DNA from: Trebonia sp.
GTDB taxonomy: Bacteria; Actinomycetota; Actinomycetes; Streptosporangiales; Streptosporangiaceae
DNA: 9,590 bases
Assembly: GCA_030038035.1 (NCBI GenBank)
Contig: JASHPP010000411.1
Span: 1-9,590, forward strand
Reading direction: 5' to 3'
The notes beneath the pieces are model-generated. The model had not been told where the DNA came from and searched no databases. It saw nothing but the letters and a program-made list of their open reading frames with translations. A program made the translations under genes and the position numbers. Below are positions 6,158 through 9,590 of the stretch, piece after piece (within the stretch, counting starts at the first letter, position 1; each line of letters begins with the position of its first letter).

Positions 6158-6182
6158 CCGCCCGGCTGGCCGCCGAGGCTAG
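6154..6182. terminator. Inverted repeat spanning both convergent stop codons, possible bidirectional terminator
   Basis: CTAGCC (6154-6159) and GGCTAG (6177-6182) are exact inverted copies around a 17-base GC-rich loop that can itself pair as CGG/CCG (6163-6165 and 6170-6172). The TAG stop of the reductase and the TAG stop of the peptidase each fall within an arm. There is no T-run, as is usual for actinomycete terminators. It is the only sequence available to separate the two convergent transcripts. Six-base arms with a long loop are weak, so a terminator role is inferred. Confidence 0.4.
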
Positions 6183-8218
6183 AAGTCTGCCGCCAGCTTG
6201 GTCAGGTTCGGGTAGCCGAGGCCGGCCCCCTGGTTGTAGGGCGCACCGGGGTTGCCGGTGTAGTAGAGGTTGTCGTTGCCGGTGCTCGCCGAGCTCAGCG
6301 GGGTGAACGGGGAATCCCCGCTGACCGCGGCGGCGTAGATGTACGGGTTCCAGAACCCGACCCGGTGGCCGAGGTAGGAGTCGATGACCGCGGTGGAGCC
6401 ATTCAGCTGCGGCGCCACGAAGCTCGTGCCGCCCCAGCCGCCCTGCAGCACCGGCTCGTCTATCGCCGCGAACGACGGCTCGTACAGCAGGTACCCGGTG
6501 AACGGGTCCGCGTCAACGGACAGGTCGGGGACGTTGCGGCCGGTGCCGCTGCCCGTGGTCACGGTTGGCGTGGGGTTGAACGCGAACGCGGTGGGCTCGA
6601 CCAGCCCGTCGACGATCGTCTGGTAGTCGGTCGGCGTCAGGTACTGCACGGCGTGGAAGCTGTCGATACCCGCCACTCCCTGCTGGTAGGACGGGATCGG
6701 CTCGAGCGCCGCGAACCCGCCGCCGCCGCCGATGACCGCGGTCTGCGCGGCATCGGCCAGCGATACGCCGTTGACCTTCGCCATCGCCTGCCACAGGTAG
6801 TCCCAGCCCCAGGTGCGCTGCGCGGGCACGGTCACGGTCGCGCTGCCGTCCGGGCCGGTGACCGGGCCGGACCACGGCAGCGTGGTCCCGCCGCCCGCGG
6901 TGATGTAGGGGCTGTCCGCCGGCGTGTCGACCGACAGGTTGGTGGTGCCGATGTCCCCGGTGGCGTCGTAAGCCCCGTTGTCACCGGCGGCGTCGAAACC
7001 GGACTGCCCCTGCACGGCCATCTCCAGGAAGGCCTCGTCGAACGCGGCCACGTACGTCGCGGCCTCCTGGCCTGCCAGGATCGACGCGAGCAGGTAGGTC
7101 TCCGACTCGCCCCAGCTCGTGGAGATGCTGGCGGCGATGTTCTGGCTGGCCGCGGTGAAGAAGGCGTCGGCGAACCCGTAGTCGGTGTTGGGCGCCTGGT
7201 AGACGATCACGTTCGCGCCAGGTGCGACGCCTCCGGACTGCTCGACGTCCAGGTCGGTCTCGCCCGAGCCGGAGGCGTCGCTGGGCGCGCCCGGCCCGCC
7301 GTCGATGTTGTCCACCGTCAGGCTGCCAGTGCGCGGAATTTTCGCGATGTCGGACCAGAAGTAGTCCGGCGCCCACTGGTAGCCAGGCGGGCCGGGGTCA
7401 AGCGCGGCCAGCGTGACGATCGCGAGGGTCTGCCCGGAGCCGTCGGCGCCGGCCGCGTACAGGCCGTCGAGCCCGTAGTCGGCGGCGAAATTCTGCGGCA
7501 GGTTGCAATCGGCGGGATCGCCGGTCAGCGCCAGGCAGTAGTTGGAGCTGCCCTTCTGCGGAGTGAGCAGGCTGGTGTCCACGTGTACCGCCTGGCTCTT
7601 GTACGGGCCGTAGTTCGTCAGCCCGAGGATCGCCAGCACGAAATTCGCGAGCCGGTACGGCAGCAGCGGCGCCTGCGCGTTGCCGTACACCGTCTGCGCC
7701 GGGATCGGCCCGAGCCCGCCGCTGCCGGGCTGCTGGGGTACCTGGTACCAGTTCTGCGTGACCGACAGCGCCTGGTCGAACTCGCCCGCGATCCCTGTGG
7801 CCACCACGTCGACGTCGTCGGCGTACACGTCGGTGCTGATGCCGAAGGACGCCAGGTAGCTGGTCAGCGCGGAGATATTGGCCTGACCCTGGCCGTAGGT
7901 GCTGGCGAACTGGCTGACCGACAGGTAATTCTTGACGCCGGATTCAACCTGGCTTTCCAGCGCGGACACATTCTGCTCGCGCAGAATGAACGACACGGTC
8001 TCCGGGGTGCCGGCAGGGACGCCCGGGTAGACCGTCACACCTGGCAAATCCGATACGTTGATGCCCGTCGCCACCTGTTCGGGCGTGTTCGGGCCGGGAG
8101 CAGTGGAAGCAGAGGCTGAGGCGGAGGTCGCTACGGCCGCGGTCGGGGTCAGGACCGCTGCCGCCCCCAGCACTATCGCCGCCGATAGCTGCGCCTTTCT
8201 TATCCTTATCCGGATCAT
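6179..8218 (-). CDS. Secreted S53 (sedolisin/kumamolisin-type) serine-carboxyl peptidase precursor, 679 aa
   Basis: A signal peptide (basic MIRIRIRK, hydrophobic core to about 28, probable cleavage after Ala30 in AVA) directs export. Residues about 45-215 form the pro-kumamolisin activation domain (TVSFILREQN; YLSVSQFASTYG). The catalytic domain follows with the sedolisin triad Glu320 and Asp324 in GETDLD and Ser599 in GGTSFVAPQ. The oxyanion Asp413 is in AAGDNG. The enzyme should be an acid-acting endopeptidase that matures by removing its own propeptide. The C-terminal calcium loop is present in outline (TGNDNLYYTG...GAGLGYP). However, the usual Asp-Ile pair before TxG reads Ser-Ala, and the Trp-Asp before the TGLG-like turn reads Tyr-Asn, so calcium ligation may be weakened or lost. 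Cys228 and Cys238 could form a disulfide. ATG at 8216-8218 has GGACGG ten bases upstream. It converges on the redox operon and shares no obvious function with it. Confidence 0.92.
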   Translation of the reverse strand: MIRIRIRKAQLSAAIVLGAAAVLTPTAAVATSASASASTAPGPNTPEQVATGINVSDLPGVTVYPGVPAGTPETVSFILREQNVSALESQVESGVKNYLSVSQFASTYGQGQANISALTSYLASFGISTDVYADDVDVVATGIAGEFDQALSVTQNWYQVPQQPGSGGLGPIPAQTVYGNAQAPLLPYRLANFVLAILGLTNYGPYKSQAVHVDTSLLTPQKGSSNYCLALTGDPADCNLPQNFAADYGLDGLYAAGADGSGQTLAIVTLAALDPGPPGYQWAPDYFWSDIAKIPRTGSLTVDNIDGGPGAPSDASGSGETDLDVEQSGGVAPGANVIVYQAPNTDYGFADAFFTAASQNIAASISTSWGESETYLLASILAGQEAATYVAAFDEAFLEMAVQGQSGFDAAGDNGAYDATGDIGTTNLSVDTPADSPYITAGGGTTLPWSGPVTGPDGSATVTVPAQRTWGWDYLWQAMAKVNGVSLADAAQTAVIGGGGGFAALEPIPSYQQGVAGIDSFHAVQYLTPTDYQTIVDGLVEPTAFAFNPTPTVTTGSGTGRNVPDLSVDADPFTGYLLYEPSFAAIDEPVLQGGWGGTSFVAPQLNGSTAVIDSYLGHRVGFWNPYIYAAAVSGDSPFTPLSSASTGNDNLYYTGNPGAPYNQGAGLGYPNLTKLAADF

Positions 8219-8285
8219 TTCGTGAGCACCGTCCTGGGAGATCTCGCCACAGTTTGTCGAGGTGAAGGCCGTGCAGCGCGAAAGA

Positions 8286-8291
8286 ATTATG
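8286..8291 (-). promoter_or_regulatory. Candidate -10 box for the sedolisin gene
   Basis: On the minus strand this reads CATAAT, five of six bases of the bacterial -10 consensus, in an unusually AT-rich patch of the 154-bp spacer (8219-8372). It would give a leader of about 60 bases before the ATG. The only TTGAC-like hexamer (TTGACC, minus strand, 8328-8333) lies about 36 bases away, too far to be its -35. Assignment is therefore tentative. Confidence 0.3.
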
Positions 8292-8372
8292 TCAGCTTGG
8301 CGTGTCGGACCGTGTCTTTTTCGGTGTGGTCAAGCACGGGATTTCCCGCGGAAGTCACGGCGATCGGTGCCG

Positions 8373-9170
8373 CTACGGGTACAGGCGCTCAAGGAACTCC
8401 GCCACGCCGTCGTCGTCGTTGCTGCCGATGACACACGTGGCGGCGGCGAGCACGTCGGGGTGCGCGTTGGCGACCGCGCAGGAGGTGCCGGCCCAGCACA
8501 GCAGCGGCAGGTCGTTCGGCATGTCCCCGAACGCCACCACCGACGACGGCCCGACCCCGTAGGACGCCGCGAGTTCGGCGACCGCCGTGGCCTTGCTCAC
8601 CCCGACCGCGGCCGCCTCGATCAGGCCCTTGGCGTTGGAGTGCGAGACGCTGACCAGCCCGTCGAGCACCGGGGCGGCCAGCGCGAGCAGCTCGTCCGGG
8701 CTGTATCCGAGGTGGCGGCCGAGCAGTTTCGCCCCGGGCCTGGCGAAGAGCAGCGCGTCGCCCGGCCGGGGGATGGACGTGTCAACGGCGAACGTGATGG
8801 CCTGGAAGACGTCGTCGGCGGCCCGCCCGTCCGGATACTCGACCGCGATGCCGATGCCGGGGACCGCGGCGCGCAGCGCCCGCGCCGCCAGGGCAAGCGT
8901 CTGCGGCGGGATCAGCCGCCCGGCCGTGACCGTGTCCGAGCGCATGTCGTAGGTCAGCGCCCCGTTGGAGCAGATCGCCGTGCCCCGCTGCCCGAACGTC
9001 GCCGCGATCGGCGCCATCACCCGCGGCGGGCGCCCGGTGACGAGCACGAACCGCGCCCCCGCCTCCTCGACCCGTCCGAACGCCGCGACCGTCCGCGCCG
9101 AGATGGTCCCGTCGCCGCGGATGATCGTCCCGTCCAGGTCGGTCGCCACCAGCAGCGGGAAGGTTCGCAC
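8373..9170 (-). CDS. Cof-type HAD-superfamily hydrolase (probable phosphatase), 265 aa
   Basis: This is a cytosolic Mg-dependent haloacid-dehalogenase-fold phosphatase of the Cof/YbiV subgroup, which acts on sugar phosphates, nucleotides or other small phosphoesters. Motif I is DLDGT with nucleophile Asp11 and general acid Asp13. Motif II is Thr45 in LVTGR, followed by the SNGA segment (68-71) typical of Cof proteins. A C2-type cap occupies roughly residues 85-180. Motif III Lys193 lies in GVSKATAV, and motif IV is GDMPND with Asp216, Asn219 and Asp220. All catalytic residues are intact and the length is normal. The GTG start at 9168-9170 gives Met-Arg-Thr directly before the first strand. 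It has no clear ribosome site, and a TAGGCT box eight bases upstream suggests a leaderless mRNA. The gene lies upstream of the peptidase on the same strand with a 154-bp gap. The substrate is unknown. Confidence 0.93.
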   Translation of the reverse strand: MRTFPLLVATDLDGTIIRGDGTISARTVAAFGRVEEAGARFVLVTGRPPRVMAPIAATFGQRGTAICSNGALTYDMRSDTVTAGRLIPPQTLALAARALRAAVPGIGIAVEYPDGRAADDVFQAITFAVDTSIPRPGDALLFARPGAKLLGRHLGYSPDELLALAAPVLDGLVSVSHSNAKGLIEAAAVGVSKATAVAELAASYGVGPSSVVAFGDMPNDLPLLCWAGTSCAVANAHPDVLAAATCVIGSNDDDGVAEFLERLYP

Positions 9171-9178
9171 AGCCTACG

Positions 9179-9184
9179 AGCCTA
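9179..9184 (-). promoter_or_regulatory. Candidate -10 box for a leaderless HAD transcript
   Basis: TAGGCT on the minus strand matches the TAnnnT pattern of actinomycete -10 boxes and ends eight bases before the GTG. RNA would then begin at or next to the start codon. A second TAGGCT copy abuts the GTG (9171-9176). No good -35 is seen. Confidence 0.3.
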
Positions 9185-9223
9185 GCTAACGGGCGGCGCC
9201 AGGCCCACCCGCCGCTTACCCGG

Positions 9224-9265
9224 CACGCCTGAGCGGGTCACGCCTGAGCGGCTACGCGCGAGCGG
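9224..9265 (+). repeat. Three short direct repeats in the divergent spacer
   Basis: CACGCCTGAGCGG occurs exactly at 9224-9236 and 9239-9251. A weaker third copy, TACGCGCGAGCGG, lies at 9253-9265. The spacing is 15 and 14 bases, so the copies are a little more than one helical turn apart. They lie in the 190-bp region between the divergent HAD and methyltransferase genes, about 100 bases from each start, a position where regulator sites would fit. No palindrome is obvious within a unit. Confidence 0.7.
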
Positions 9266-9345
9266 TCGGCGCGCGGCGCCTGGCCGAGCTCGACGAACAG
9301 CCGCAGCGCTAGGCTTGCCACGAACGGCATTTGCGGGCACAGCGC

Positions 9346-9352
9346 GGGAAGG
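9346..9352 (+). promoter_or_regulatory. Shine-Dalgarno site of the DUF574 methyltransferase
   Basis: GGGAAGG ends eight bases before the GTG at 9361 and decides that start. A TAGGCT at 9310-9315 could be its -10, with CTCGAC (9289-9294) as a poor -35 at a short 15-base spacing. Confidence 0.5.
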
Positions 9353-9360
9353 CAGGGCAA

Positions 9361-9590
9361 GTGACTGACAAGCCTGACCCAGCGGGGGAGGGCGTCTCGC
9401 TCGACACGAGCGTGCCGCACATCGCCCGGGTCTACGACTACTGGCTGGGCGGCAAGGACAACTTCGCGGCCGACCGGGCAGCCGCCGAGCAGGTCATCGC
9501 GACGTTCCCCGACGTGCTCGTCAGCGTCCGCGCGCAGCGGGCGTTTCTCGGCCGGGCGGTGCACTACCTGGTCACCGAGGCGGGCATCAG
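9361..9590 (+). CDS. DUF574-family SAM-dependent methyltransferase, N-terminal fragment (3' end outside window)
   Basis: The first 76 codons are visible and the frame runs off the window edge. After a short polar leader comes the family signature SVPHIARVYDYWLGGKDNF (17-35), then the Ala-rich helix DRAAAEQVIA, and RAQRAFLGRAVHYL (57-70), where relatives read NRxFLxRAVRxL. This combination identifies the actinomycete S-adenosyl-methyltransferase family (DUF574, Methyltransf_19), usually about 260-280 aa and present in many copies per genome in Streptomyces-like organisms. The substrate of this group is generally unknown. The S-adenosylmethionine motif itself lies beyond the window, so catalytic integrity cannot be judged. 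The GTG start is set by GGGAAGG upstream. The gene is transcribed away from the HAD gene across a 190-bp spacer that contains short direct repeats. Confidence 0.9.
   Translation, partial: MTDKPDPAGEGVSLDTSVPHIARVYDYWLGGKDNFAADRAAAEQVIATFPDVLVSVRAQRAFLGRAVHYLVTEAGI

Noticed and set aside
6365..8119. 584-codon open frame on the plus strand opposite the sedolisin
   Set aside because: The minus strand has signal peptide, propeptide and full catalytic triad; the plus translation is Arg/Gly/Val-rich with no motif.
8337..8348. CGGG-ATTT-CCCG hairpin upstream of the sedolisin gene as a terminator for the HAD gene
   Set aside because: Only four base pairs with a four-base loop and no T-run; too weak to call.
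8222..8431. Small 69-residue plus-strand ORF in the sedolisin upstream region
   Set aside because: It overlaps the end of the HAD gene, lacks a ribosome site and ends in an Arg run that mirrors HAD codons; no recognisable domain.
8262..9185. 307-codon open frame on the plus strand opposite the HAD gene
   Set aside because: The HAD gene has all four motifs in the other strand; the opposing translation is Arg/Asp/Gly-rich and without family features.

Overview
The window is very GC-rich DNA with GTG starts and dense, overlapping genes. It carries a DUF574-type S-adenosylmethionine methyltransferase and secreted sedolisin and Moco-oxidoreductase families of the kind usual in filamentous actinomycetes. 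I read it as an actinomycete chromosome segment (a Streptomyces / Streptosporangiales-like lineage), but the sequence alone does not fix the genus. No tRNA, rRNA, CRISPR array or insertion sequence is visible.

Left part (1-1206, + strand): the 3' end of a small YjdJ-type GNAT acetyltransferase, a 73-bp spacer, then a complete D-2-hydroxyacid dehydrogenase.

Centre (1272-6157, + strand): a tightly packed five-gene operon whose members overlap by 4 bp (GTGA, ATGA, GTGA and apparently CTGA). In order it encodes (1) a response-regulator receiver fused to a glutaredoxin-like domain and a thioredoxin-reductase-like flavoprotein, both without their dithiol motifs; (2) a soluble histidine kinase with an N-terminal cyclic-nucleotide-binding-like domain; (3) a small protein with a ubiquitin-protease-type (UBP) zinc finger; (4) a small cytosolic sulfite-oxidase/YedY-type molybdopterin protein; (5) a FAD/NAD(P)H ferredoxin-reductase-like protein. 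Genes 1 and 2 look like a cognate two-component pair whose output is a flavoenzyme rather than a DNA-binding domain. Genes 4 and 5 look like a NAD(P)H-to-Moco electron-transfer pair. Together they suggest a cytosolic redox-sensing and redox-repair module. The wiring is inference; the domain assignments rest on motifs visible in the sequence.

Right part: the operon meets a convergent secreted S53 (sedolisin) peptidase precursor (6179-8218, - strand) across only 21 bp. Both stop codons sit in an inverted repeat. A 154-bp spacer leads to a Cof-type HAD phosphatase (8373-9170, - strand). A 190-bp divergent spacer with a short 15-bp-period repeat follows, then the first 76 codons of the DUF574 methyltransferase (9361 to the window edge, + strand).

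No intergenic stretch exceeds 300 bases. The many long open frames opposite or within these genes are GC-driven shadows.
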